Of a DNA stretch of 64,000 nucleotides, positions 47,817-59,521 are shown piece by piece (position 1 is the stretch's first letter; each line of letters starts with the position of its first letter). Made by a program: the position numbers and the translations under genes. The notes below the pieces were generated by a model, which was not told where the DNA came from, made no database searches, and saw only the letters and a list, made by a program, of their open reading frames with translations. Origin of the DNA: Mactra quadrangularis (Eukaryota; Mollusca; Bivalvia; Venerida; Mactridae); contig CM046305.1 of NCBI GenBank assembly GCA_025267735.1, positions 37,717,108 through 37,781,107 on the forward strand, read 5' to 3'.

Positions 47817-48106
47817 TTGCCTCCCGGCTTGCTCAGTCGGTAGCGCACAAGTCTATTGATCGAAGATTTGTGGGTTTGATTCCTGGGTGGGACATACTTT
47901 CATGGAGCTTGGTCATGAAATAATTTCTAATTTCTCCCTCCTTCCACTGATTCTAAATTATGTAGGGCAGTAGTCAGTCACTGGCGAAAGTACGCGCTCA
48001 GTAGTTGGTTAACTAACAGCTAAATCCAGAGATTTAGCCTTTCCAGGAGGAGTGAGTAGGTGGGCTGACCGCCGTGATATAACCTATAATGTGTTGCTAC
48101 GGCATT
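47817..48106 (+). mobile_element. SINE family B, copy 4
   Basis: CTCCCGGCTTGCTCAGTCGG head, GGGTTTGATTCCTGGG, CATACTTTCATGGAGCTTGG, and tail TGTGTTGCTACGGCATTAAA. The 11-bp duplication AAATATTTGGT lies at 47806-47816 and 48107-48117. Confidence 0.92.
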
Positions 48107-48830
48107 AAATATTTGGTGACAACACATAACCTCCAAGTGGAATGGATTTTTCTTTTTGTCCACAGTCAACAATGTATGAGTAGGACATAAGGATTTCAGA
48201 TTTTTGCACATTGTGATTTTAGTTAAAATTTAAAAGAATCATATTTTTTAATGTAAAAATGTTTGAGATATGTAACAGTGCCACCATAAGTTTATAGGCA
48301 TTTAAAAAAAAGCTTTTATCAAAAATTTATAAACCATTTATTATTCAATGCTTTTTAGTTTTGCTATATTGTTTTTATTGTTGTATTTGTAGTTTTGACC
48401 ACAAAAATAGCTTATAAAACTGTGTTATGATAATTAAATAAATTGATCCTGGTTTTGGAGACTTTGTCAGATGTTGAATCTTAAAAGAGTGGTGAATTCA
48501 TGAAAAAAATAATCATTTTATGGCAAACCATACAAAATATATGAAAGATAATGGTTCTTGAAAAACTATCCTTAATATTTAAAATTTTTAGTAAATTTCC
48601 TTTGTCTCAAAACTTTTGGTTGGCACTGAACATGCACAGCAATATTCATGTTTAAATTTAGATGCAAAGAAATAGCAATCAATTTATTGATGTGTTTAAT
48701 TTACCTTACTGGCCTAAAAGTATGCCAAAGTTTTTATATATAATATATGATAATGATATTTATACTCGCATGGTTTGATTATCTCATGAATTTATATTCA
48801 ACATTGTTAAAACATTTTTCTAGAGCCCCT

Positions 48831-49320
48831 AAGGCCTCAACAAGTTGATAATATGTTCTATGGATTCGCTCGCACCTTAATTTTGACGGTTTTACACAAT
48901 TTTTTTTTATTTCCTCGCTCGCTCATCAAAATTTGGTTAATCTGCTATATAAAGCACTAAATTAATTTTTTTTTTACTTTTATTTCTTCGCTCGCTTGCC
49001 CCATTTATTTCCCAGAAAAATCCAAATAACACATGATAACAAAATAATTATTATGTTTAAATGAACAAATTTTTTTTTTTTAAGTAAGGCTACAACAAGT
49101 TGATGATGTGTTCTATGGATATATCTGGAAAAAAAATGGGACAAGCTAACGAAGAAAAAAATATATAAAAAATCTTAATTCAGTTGCTTTATATAGCGGT
49201 TTGACCAAATTTTTATGAGTGAGCATGGAAATACAATGTAAAAATTTTTTTTTTGTAAAAACCGTCAAAATTAAGGTATGAGTGAATCCATAGAACACAT
49301 GATCAACTTGTTTTGGCCTA
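48831..49320. mobile_element. ~490-bp foldback element
   Basis: AAGGCCTCAACAAGTTGAT...TTAATTTTGACGG at the left is mirrored by CCGTCAAAATTAAGG...ATCAACTTGTTTTGGCCT at the right. A further internal copy of the end sits at 49085-49120, so the element looks nested or duplicated. Confidence 0.85.
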
Positions 49321-49362
49321 ATGCTTACTTTTTTCGAAAATAATTGTTAATATAAATATATA

Positions 49363-49520
49363 GAGGATATTCGTCAACTTTGGTGATAGATCGATTTTTA
49401 TTACTGAGTGAGCTCAGAAAACATTTTCACGAGTGGCATATCCACAAGTGAAAATGTCATTTTCTGAGTTCACGAGTTGAAATAAAACAGATCTTACACC
49501 AAAGTTGACAAATATTCTGT
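49363..49520. mobile_element. ~158-bp inverted-repeat element
   Basis: GATATTCGTCAACTTTGGTG and CACCAAAGTTGACAAATATT are inverted ends. An inner pair ATTTTCACGAGTGG / CCACAAGTGAAAAT folds as well. Confidence 0.8.
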
Positions 49521-50008
49521 TTCTTTCATACATAGTTTTGTGTTTTATTAGATGTTTATTACACAATTAATAACGTGACTTCAATTCTTCTCAAATATGA
49601 CGTCATTTATCTTCTAATATGACGTCATGAACGATGAAAATATAAGGTTTCACTATGGTGAAAATGAATTTTTTATATTTTCATCGTATATTTTTATCGA
49701 ATAACGCGACGTTTCACTGTAAAGCATGAAAGAAAAAGTATTTCAAATGTCACTTTAGAGGCTCTGTAATTTTTTAAGTAATTGATCATAGTTTTAAATT
49801 TACCTCATATTTTGAGATTTTTCATGGAGATGAAGTTCCAATCATTTTGATATTCGTGTAATTTTACCCGCAATTTTCTAGAAAATTAAAACAATGTTCT
49901 AAGATTACAATAAGATTTTTATTACTTTAATATCTGTTTCTGTATTGTTTCTATATTGTAAAATTTTGTATCTTCTCGGTTTTATAGTATCAGCCACCAT
50001 CCATTAAA

Positions 50009-50427
50009 CAGGGCTTTTTCAGGGATTTTGGGGATAAAGGCCCCTGCCCAAATTGGGAATTTTTAACGCTCTAAATAGTCCAATTTGGGAAAAAATATTG
50101 ACCAATCAACCCAATATGGAAATTTCATCATTAATTTTTCTGCATTAAATCTTTATATGCCTTGCTTTGGTGTCTCTGAAAGTGTTGCAGTGCTCATAAA
50201 GAGTTTGTTCTGACAGTTCAATGAGGCATTCAATGCAAATTCTCATGTATTTATTATTCTTACATGAAATCTTGTGGTCTCTTTTGTAAAGGCAATAGAC
50301 ATCCCAATCAAAGGAAATTATTAAACAAGATTGGGAATTTTTTTCTTTAAATTGGGAAAAATGGTCATTACTTGGCATTGGGAAGGGGCCCATATTCGGC
50401 CCCGTGAAATAGGCTGAAAAAGCCCTG
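50009..50427. mobile_element. CAGGGCTTTTTCAG element, copy 2
   Basis: 419 bp, the same ends and interior as 8892-9311 (for example GCCTTGCTTTGGTGTCTCTG). The two copies differ by scattered substitutions. Confidence 0.88.
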
Positions 50428-50498
50428 TAAAATATTAAAGATAATTTGTGTGAAAATATAGCTTTAAACCCTATATATACAAAGAAGAACTCACAGGC

Positions 50499-50560
50499 TT
50501 AGTGTAAAACATTCGTAACTTATTTTTTTTAAATTGAGTTACAACCATTTTGTATTATTC
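50499..50560. mobile_element. Hairpin element H3, copy B
   Basis: TTAGTGTAAAACATTCGTAACT pairs with GAGTTACAACCATTTTGTA, the same layout as 40921-40982. A loosely similar hairpin, AAAACCTCCTAACTT / AAGTTACGAGGTTTT, lies at 52329-52398. Confidence 0.7.
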
Positions 50561-50779
50561 CACAAACTGTACTGTTTTCATCCTGACTCGAGTATTCAAT
50601 GTTTCCTTCCACAGTTAGGGGCAAGTCTGATAATGTCTTTTAATGACTTCCATTATAACATATCTGTTTTCCATAAAAAACTCTGTTTAAATATAATAAA
50701 AAAACACTTAAATTGATTAGGTAGAACTCTCGCTGTACCAATTTACAATCATTTATACATAAAGCCAACCCTTGATTCA

Positions 50780-51185
50780 TCTTTGTCAATAATATTGTCT
50801 AATTGCCGTGACCAAATAGTGATTACCCGATGTAGAATTGGTCATACCAGATTAACACATTAATACCTTCTCAAAAAAGAGGAAACACCTAAGTGTATAC
50901 CATGTGACGAGCATTTCAATGTAAAACACGTTCTCCTTGATTGTCAGGACCTTAAATACATCCGTGAAAAACATTTTAATTAAAAGTTAACTCACTTAAA
51001 GAACTTTTTGAGTCTGTACCATCATATGCGATACTTAACTTTTTGAAGAAAATAAATGTATATAATAAGATATAGAGCTTTAGATCATTAATATCTTTTG
51101 AATTAATATTATCATTAATTGCTTTCGGCGCGATATGACCTTTCTGTGTTGGTGCGCCGTAAAACCCAAACAAACAAACAAACAA
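50780..51185 (+). pseudogene. LINE ORF2 C-terminal fragment with 3' tail
   Basis: The plus strand reads RCRIGHTRLTH, a stop, YLL, then KCIPCDEHFNVKHVLLDC. This is the RIGHT-R-TH plus C-x2-C-x-H-C region found near the C-terminus of many non-LTR retrotransposon ORF2 proteins. A further stop follows, then FESVPSYAILNFLKKI. The 3' end is GCGCCGTAAAACCCAAAC with (CAAA)n. It is broken by stop codons and 5'-truncated. Confidence 0.8.
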
Positions 51186-51189
51186 TCAT

Positions 51190-52015
51190 TTATACATTTA
51201 TAAATCATGATAAATGATTACTAAACATGATTGCTTTTATTCTTTACAACATATTAATCCTTTTACATGGATTGGATTTATGAAACAGCCAAAATGGAAA
51301 TACCCTTTTATTTTGGAAAAATATAAAACTAGGTCCCTGCAGTAATTTTAATTTTCATGATGTAATTTTATATTTTTTCAATTTCAGTTTTTTGTTTTGT
51401 TTTTAATTAGCACTTTGAATTATGTTTATTTTGTTCTTATTAATGTAGATAATTAAAAATTGACAATTACTGTGTTATTGGGGTTATAGTCTTCATCACT
51501 GTAGTTCAAACAATGATGATAAACTGTATGTGTACATTTTTTGTTTCTCAAACCTTTGCAATAATCTGTACAAAACATTCTTCTATGTTTTTCAATGCAG
51601 GGAGGGCACCCACATATTAAGAGTTCTTGGTGGAAGGATTTTGTTTTGATTTCTGTAGCTTTAATACATGTAGTATGTTAGAATGTTATTTTTATATTTG
51701 ACAATAACTATAATAATTAGTTGCTCTGCACTTAGGCATATTTCCAGCTTTTACACATTGAATACATGTATACTTGTGCTTTAATAACAGAAGACATACT
51801 CGATATAGAAGAGATCTCAATACTTATTACTATCAACACTTACAAGACATTGTTTGCCCCTTTTAAGACCTTGGACAAATTGCTAATTAGTAGGATGAAG
51901 CAACTCATATATATCCACGAAAAACTAAACTATGGGTCATCTTCATTTATCAAATATTCAAATATCAAATCAGTAACCTGTTCAATTACCCTAAATGTTA
52001 CAAAACATTCCTTAA
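51190..52015. other. Non-coding stretch
   Basis: No gene recognised. An open frame at 51766-52059 runs into a foldback element and is not supported. Confidence 0.45.
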
Positions 52016-52019
52016 CGAT

Positions 52020-52245
52020 GCATTTGAAACTCCTCGGCCATTCGCTGCGAATAATCTAATCTAATAAACAAATATATGATCGTTAAGGCAATGAGTGATG
52101 TTTCAAAATTTATGGACTAAAAACGAAACATCACTCATTGCCTAAACGATCATGTATTTGTTTACTTCAACACCAGTAGTTTCAAAATAGCGTCTAAATA
52201 TGTCCGAGATAATTCGCAGCGAATGGCCGAGAAGTTCCGAATGTA
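52020..52245. mobile_element. Foldback element with CTCGGCCATTCGCTGCGAAT ends
   Basis: The ends CTCGGCCATTCGCTGCGAAT and ATTCGCAGCGAATGGCCGAG are exact inverts. The inner pair GGCAATGAGTGATGTTTC / GAAACATCACTCATTGCC is also exact. Related pieces are at 17560, 21160-21536, 61088-61160 and 62980-63121. Confidence 0.88.
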
Positions 52246-52744
52246 TCGTTACAGAACCTTTTGTAAGGTTTAGTGTAATTGAACAGGCTACAGCATTTAT
52301 TAGTTTATCGCCCCATGATTCAACTAATGTTGTTGTCAAAAACCTCCTAACTTTACTTTTCTTTAATTGAAGTTACGAGGTTTTGACTCTACAACAACAC
52401 TATGTTACCTGAATGAATTTTTATTATAGTTAACTTACCTGCAGTATGCATAATCTATTTTTGTGTAGATTTTATTAGTCAAATGTCATTTTGAAAGGCA
52501 ATAATAATTGTCATTATCAGTACACTGCTTTACTACTTCCAAAATGTATCGATACAGTTTTGAGAATAGTAGAAAAGTTGATACTTATGTTGAAGTCTGT
52601 AAACACACATTTTTCGTAAGAATAGTTGTTTATTTTGGTAATAATGTCATGACACATGGCATACAAATGGTGAGTATCAAAATGCCATATGTCATGCACA
52701 TCAATACCGAGGATGACACAAAAAGGGATCAATAATCTCTATGC

Positions 52745-53475
52745 TCCATTATGACCCCTAAAATAATGTTTATGATGTTACAAGTTTTGTTTGAAATATT
52801 TTACCCAAAAGGAAATGAGCATCACAAATATTATTGTATGATTTTAAGGTACATGTAATACTTATTTAAGTTTTTTAATTGTAATTTGCATATTGTTATG
52901 AATTACTTCCCTTGTTTCTGTATAAATAATTAATGTTAGAGTAATCTCCCCTTTATATGTCACAATTTTAGAATGGCTGGTACATCTATGTGTTTTGCAC
53001 GTTTTTATAATTATGTTCTTTAAATTTGCACCTTTGCTTCCAAATTTGAGATGATTTTAGTGGATTTTTAATTTCTCAAGATCATGGCTGGTATTATTAA
53101 TACCTTTTTTGTCAAGTTGTGATTTATTCAATTTGTCCCTTCAACTGCAATGATTTGTCACTCAATATGTGAACCCTTTCCTGTTTAATATTAAAAATAT
53201 CTTATGACATAACGAAATGGTCTTAATATAAGGACCATTTCCTTTACAAATTAAGCACTTGGGACTAAATTCTTTACCAAAAATCATGATTGAGCAATAG
53301 CAATAGCCAAGGTTGTCTTTACAGCAGAATTTTATTATCATTATAATAACTTGTTCTCAAATGTACATTATACATTATCTTATTGATTTTCACAAATCAT
53401 TTGTTCTTGCCATTTTAGATGTTTATATATTATATATAATATCATGTTTATAATGTCTATTTGTAGTTAATAGTC
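52745..53475. other. Non-coding stretch
   Basis: AT-rich, no gene or named repeat. Confidence 0.5.
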
Positions 53476-53480
53476 TATGG

Positions 53481-53913
53481 TAGAGGTGCGCGGTATAACC
53501 GGTTAACCAGGGTATTTTTGGAAATACTGGTATTGAATAACTTAACTTCCTTCTGGTAAGCAAGCAGTATTCGTGATACTGGTTTTACATGTTACATATG
53601 GCAGCAGGGGTGGCGAAATCAACGGTCGTCCGAGTCGTACATTAAGTTATTTGGTTATGAAATACCATCAAAATTTTTCGATAAATTTGGGGAAAAACTT
53701 AAAAATTCAAGAATTATTAAGTTGTTATATCTATTACCCTTAAATAAGGACTGTCATGTTTTCAAAAGTTAATAAATGATCTTCTTAAAAGTGTATTTTT
53801 ATTTAATAGCCCTTTTGCATATAGAAAATGCTTACTTAATGGTATACCGTGGTATTTAGTAAAATAAACACAGTTTACCATGGTATAAATTTCCTGGCGA
53901 TACCTAGCTCTAG
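53481..53913. mobile_element. Degenerate hAT-like element
   Basis: TAGAGGTGCGCGGTATAACC at the left; GCGATACCTAGCTCTA at the right is a partial invert. The flanks GTCTATGG / GTCTAATC are only partly alike. Confidence 0.45.
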
Positions 53914-54006
53914 TCTAATCTACATCATTCTTTATTTACATTTAGTTAGACTAGTTCTGTACTGACCCAACCATTTACAATTGGGAGACATACTTACCTT
54001 AGTTTT

Positions 54007-54293
54007 TTTGGGTTTTTTTTGTTTTTTTAACCCAGGTCGATAGCACAGTTGGTAGTGCGCCGGGACTTGAAATCTCGTGCCCAAGGGGGTGCGAGTTCGA
54101 ATCCCACCTGGGGAGGTTATACCCTTCCAAGAAAATTTGACAATAATGTCGATTTTCCTCCAGTTTCCAGCCTTGTGGAAGAGTATGTGAATACTGGTTA
54201 TAGACAATGGTCCAGGAAAGCTAGGTAAGGTGCGCTGGATGCCGTAAAATGACCTAAATTGTGTTGACACGGCTCTAAATCTAGTGAAAAAAC
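54007..54293 (+). mobile_element. SINE family A, copy 5
   Basis: CCCAGGTCGATAGCACAGTT head, GAGTTCGAATCCCACC, common body with a short internal deletion, tail GACACGGCTCTAAATC. ACCTTAGTTTT lies at 53996-54006 and 54294-54304. Confidence 0.9.
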
Positions 54294-54343
54294 ACCTTAG
54301 TTTTAAGCTGACCCATCAATGAACAATGGCGGTGACATTGATG

Positions 54344-54560
54344 CATACGTTCTTGGAGTTTGATCATGAAATATTTTCTCCTCTTATTTCTGTATCAATT
54401 AGAGCATTTGTCAGCTGTGGCGACTGTATGAGTTCTATTTTCTGCTGCTGCTGGTTAAACCCTTCCATGAAAACTTGATATTCCAACCATTTTCTTCCAT
54501 AGAGAGAGAAGTTGTTGGCTCTTTGTGGCAGAGTAAAAGAGCACCGGTTAAAAAAGTGTG
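54344..54560 (+). repeat. SINE-like relic
   Basis: ACGTTCTTGGAGTTTGATCATGAAAT resembles family B body, and CCCTTCCATGAAAACTTGAT resembles family A body. Highly diverged. Confidence 0.4.
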
Positions 54561-54664
54561 TTGGAAAGTTAAATGAGTTCTGTCTTTTTTGTACAGAACC
54601 TAATAACATGTTTTGAACTATGGTGTTAAATTCGAATAAAAATATTGAACCGTTACGGCTTTAA

Positions 54665-56280
54665 CTATGATTATGACACTATATCTATGTGCAATATTTG
54701 TTCTGTAGGGCTATCTACAAAGCCAGTATGTATGTTGTTGTATATGTTTTATGTATATCATTTTTTTATAATAACATTGTTAAATTTTATTTAACTGTCA
54801 GTGTCACGTACATTAACCATGCTGATTTAAATACTCAATATTTGTTTGATAATTTCTGTACACGAATACTCACTACAGTACTTCTGTACTCACTATAGAT
54901 TAAAATTGATTACTCTTCAATGCATCGGTTTCGAAAGATTCACTAGTTCACTTTCTACCTCTGCTAAAATACTACGTGCAAACTGATATTTCTATTTTTA
55001 GACAGGGACACATAAACATATAAATCGCATAATTGTCACGTGGTTTTTAAAAATAAATGCAAAACATTCTCACGCCTGTAATTTCAAAATGTCAAAATGC
55101 AAAGATGCTGGACAGTTTTGCATTAGTTAGATAATGGAAAATTAACAAAAATGAAAGTAAACATTGATTTTTTAAATGTGTATTTCTTATCTTTTAACTG
55201 TAAAAAAAGAGCAACTCATTAAACCTAAATACAAAGTGTAGCCACGCTATATATGACGTCATACGAGGTTACATTCGTCACTAGTATGATCATACCATAT
55301 AAGGCGTTGTTTACCCTTTCAACCAATGAAAATGCGTATGAAGTTTTTCAGCTAAATTGGAATTTGGTAAACTTTCATTGGTCGTTCAAAGGTTCATAGT
55401 AAAGGTCAATATCATAAATCGACTAGTTTTAAGGCAGCGGGTGAATGTAATGTATTCACTAAGCTGCGAGGGGGGTGTAAAAATTGATATTCATATCTAT
55501 GTAGGGGGTTATTAAACAAATATCAAGTATTTAAATCAGCTGGACTAATGTATGACTGACTGATGAAAAAAGGCCAACTATTGTGTGCTTTTTTGAACAC
55601 ATTAAAGAGTACGTTTTGTTGTATTTACAACTATGGGAAGAAAACATGTTTGTTAATTTTTTCAATGACTGTGGAAACTTCTTACTCTAGTTAGGAGAAC
55701 ATTTCAAAAAGTATATGGCCATCAAAAGTAATTGGGGTTTTTTATCATCTGGATTTTTAAAACATTGAGTGAGATGGCACCTTTTATATTTTAGTGGTTA
55801 TTGTTGTTGTTTTCAATGCAATGAAGACTTTCATTCAACAGTGTATTGGAGGGTTATTATTAGCCAGATTTTTAATGAAAAAATTCGGCTTATAGTTTGG
55901 CAAAACACGGGTGGGTGGGCGATTGGGCGGGCCCTCAAAAAGTTCTTTGACAAATGAATTTTGAAGAAAACAAGCATGCATACCACAAGTATTTTTACTA
56001 AAATTGATTATAACTTATTCATGTAAATAGATTGAATCACATATTTATAAAATTATCTATGATGGTTTTCTAATTTGCTCAGATGAATATTATTTACTTA
56101 ATGGAATAAATGCAAATTAGTTTATCCTATGAATAGGATTTTATATTTGTTTGATTATGTGATAAATGCAAATTAGTTTTGTGAAGGTATGTGGCCCAAA
56201 GTTCAGCTTAGGGTCATATACCTTCTCCAGTCAGACCAACCAGTCGGTAAACTTGCATATTGCCCAACGTGGCCATGTTT
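54665..56280. other. Non-coding stretch
   Basis: No gene recognised. Open frames at 54689-54898 and 55769-55957 lack motifs. Confidence 0.45.
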
Positions 56281-56284
56281 TATA

Positions 56285-56824
56285 AGCTCGACTTTATGAA
56301 GTAAATGGAGAGCTCTCCTACTCGCCCTAGCAACCATTTTTGATTGAAGTTTTTGTGCAGTAAAATATTTTTTACTATAACTTTTTTTATTTCTTAAGGT
56401 ATCAACTTCAAACTTAAAATATATGTTCCGTATTATCAGCCACATCTCATGTGACAAGGTTCATAACTCTAAATACATTTTTTCAGAACTATCCCCCCTT
56501 GAACTTAGAGTTTTCTTTAAAAGATGCTTGTTTTTACTGCAACTGTTTGTTTCTTTAGAAATTGACTTCAAACTTAGAATATATGTTCCTTATTATTAAC
56601 CACATCTCATGTGACAAGGTTCATTACTCCAAATACATTTTTTTTCAAAATTGTCTCTGGTGAACTTAAAATTTTCTTTAAAAAAATATTATTTTTTTAC
56701 TTTAAATTTGTTAAGGTTATATTTTCAAACTTTAAAATATATATGTTCCTTACCATCAACCTCATCCTCTGTGACAAATACTTACTTAGGCGAGCATGCT
56801 CTCTCCTCTGACCGCTCTTGTTTT
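56285..56824 (+). mobile_element. GCTCGACTTT-ended element, copy 2
   Basis: Same start (AGCTCGACTTTATGAAG), interior units and CTTACTTAGGCGAGCATGCT end as 33268-33837. Confidence 0.8.
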
Positions 56825-57681
56825 TGTTAATTGTATATTTGTTACTTTATGGGATGAATGCAAATTGGTTTATCCTATAAATAGGATTTCGTCAAGAACT
56901 TTTGGAAAGCACTGTATATTGAGTTATATAAGTCTAATGATTTAAGTACAGTCTTGTTTCTGAGTTTTGTTTAATTGAATGCATACATGTATATTATAAC
57001 TGGGTAAGAAAGGTTGCAATCTAGAAATAGGTTTGTAAAATATTTAATTGTTATTTATAATATGTTATGTGTATATTATGTACATTGAGAAGCATTATTA
57101 TTATTTCAATGAAACTTTGTAATTAATGAATAAAAGTGTTATTGCTGAATTGAAGACTGTTCTTGTTTGTTTTTGTTTGTTAGGGTTTACCGCTCTGTCT
57201 ACACAAATTACAAAGGGCAGCTCATCTGACCTAGCTTTCCTGAATCTTTTGAGTGTTAGAGTCACTCCATTCATTCATAAATTGTTTGCACTATTTTGGA
57301 CTTGGTTCAATGTAAGTGAAGATAAATTACATGTATAACAGCACCAAGTTTTATCTTGAAATAATGTATAGCATGCGCTCTTATGCTTATGTAGTGCCAA
57401 GGCATGTGCATATATTGGAAATAATAATGTAAATTGTATATGAAAGTATAGTACACTAACCAGTGTTTAAAACCACAGCAAATGTGTCATTGCAGGCAGT
57501 TAAGACTTCAATACTTAGAAGCACCGAGAATCACATCATGTGACTAACCCATGTAGTGACTTCGGAAGCATTCTAAACACTATTCTGCAGTTATTCATCT
57601 AAACATTCTCTTCATATAAGAGGCCTGAAATATAAAATGTATGTTGGATACATGCATCATTTTTATAATAACATTTTTATT

Positions 57682-59209
57682 AGCTCGACTTTTCGAAGAA
57701 AATGAGAGCTATTGCTATCACTTTGGCGTCGGCGTCGGCGTTGGCGTTGGCGTTGGTTTTCAGGTTAAAGTTTTTTGAAACACTTATAACTTCAACACTA
57801 TCCAAGTTATTTTATTGAAAGTTGGTATACTTATTAAGTGGGACTTTATTAACCATTCTGTGAAAGGGGATAACTCTGGATGAATTATTTTATGAGTTAT
57901 TGCCCTTTTATAATTAAATAATTGCAAAATATGAGGTTAAAGTTTTTCCTATGTAGAATATCTTCAATACTGATCAATTCATTTGACTTAAAGTTTGTAT
58001 ACTTATTTGTCAGTACAATATCTACACGACTGTGAAGGCACGTAACTGTGGATGAATTATTTTTAGAGTAATTGCCCTTTTATACTTAAGAAATTGCAAA
58101 ATATGAGGTTAAAGTTTTTCCTATGTAGAATATATTCAATACTGATCAAGGTATTTGACCTAAAGTTTGTATACTTATTTGTTGGTACTGTATCTACCCG
58201 ACTATGAAGGGATGTAACTGTGGATGAATTATTTTTGGAGTAATTGCCCTTTTATACTTAAGAAAAATGCAAAATATAATGTTAAAATCATTTCTATATG
58301 TAATATCTTTAATACTAATCAAGATATTTGACTTTAAGTTTGTATACTTAGTTATGGGTACTATATCTACACAACTATAAAGGGACGTTACTTTGGATGA
58401 ATTATTGTTGGAGTTGTGCCCCTTTATACTTAAACATTTAAGATTAAAATTTGTTCTCATGGGATATATTTAGAACTTATAAATATATTTGAATGAAAGT
58501 TGGAATACTTATTCGTCAGTTCTTCATCTATCGGACTATAAAGGGACATAACTCTGGATGAATTACTTCAGAGTTATTCCCCTTTATACTTTGATATTTA
58601 AGGGTTATGTTTGCTCAAATTTAATATATTTTGTTTGATAGAAAGTTAGTATACTTTTTCATCAGTACTACATCTAGTTGAATACAATGGGACGTAATAA
58701 TTGATGAATTATTGTTGGAGTTGTGACCCTTTTCAACTTTTTAATTCGGGAGAAAGTATTATGAAGTGAAATATTTTCAATACTTAAGAAGATATTTAAA
58801 TGACAATTAGTATGCTTATTCATCAGTACTGCATCTACGCGACTACAAAGGGACATAACTCATGATGTTATTTTTTGAAGTTATGCCCCTTACTTTAATT
58901 TTGAATTTTGTTCAAATTGAAATACAATGTATTTATAGTTCTTCATATAGATATTTAAATGAAAGTAGGTATGCTTATTCGTTGATACTATGTCTACTTT
59001 ACTCTGAAGGGGCGTTACTATGGATGAATGTTCTAGGAGTAATGCCCCTTTTATATTTTACAAATATGAATTGGTAATTATTGTTTGACTGAATTATATA
59101 CTTTCAAAAATTATGTCCTGTCTTGAAATTACTTTTGTTTAAAGATAAGCCTTGCCATGAACAAAACGCCCGAAAAGTCGAGCGCGCTGTCCTTGGACTG
59201 CTCTTGTTA
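57682..59209 (+). mobile_element. 1.5-kb element with 13-bp inverted ends and internal ~150-175-bp units
   Basis: AGCTCGACTTTTCGAAG at the left and CGAAAAGTCGAGCGCGCTGT at the right share a 13-bp inverted repeat, GCTCGACTTTTCG. After GGCGTCGGCGTCGGCGTTGG come about eight degenerate tandem units, each with GGATGAATTATT and TATACTTATT-type words and a CCCTTTTATACTT end. No long open frame. Confidence 0.85.
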
Positions 59210-59521
59210 TTTCATAGAGTGAGCTTTTGAACGTATTTTCAAGAGTGACTCACAGTTTGCTATACAATGTGACTAGGATGCCAAATGCTATGGTTTCAAG
59301 AAGAAAAAAAAGAACTATCTGCTTTGACTCAATTGACAAAAAAAACATGATAACTCAAATGAGTGCTTGTCAACTCGATCGTAAAACAACTTATAATTGT
59401 CTCGGAATGGTATGATATAACCGTTATGGGTTGTATTTGTATTGAACCGATTCCTCCTTCAAGACACCAGACTCAAAATATCCTCGCGCTTAATAAACAG
59501 GTTCCATGAAACAAGACTTAC

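Noticed and set aside
53932..54270. 112-residue minus-strand open frame
   Set aside because: It is the antisense reading of a SINE; similar peptides (ITSPGGIRT) come from every family A copy.
59142..59521. Last exon of the SLC28-like gene just downstream of 59522
   Set aside because: A reading after an acceptor-like TTGAG near 59330 gives only about ten residues with no CNT likeness. I could not identify the terminal exon.
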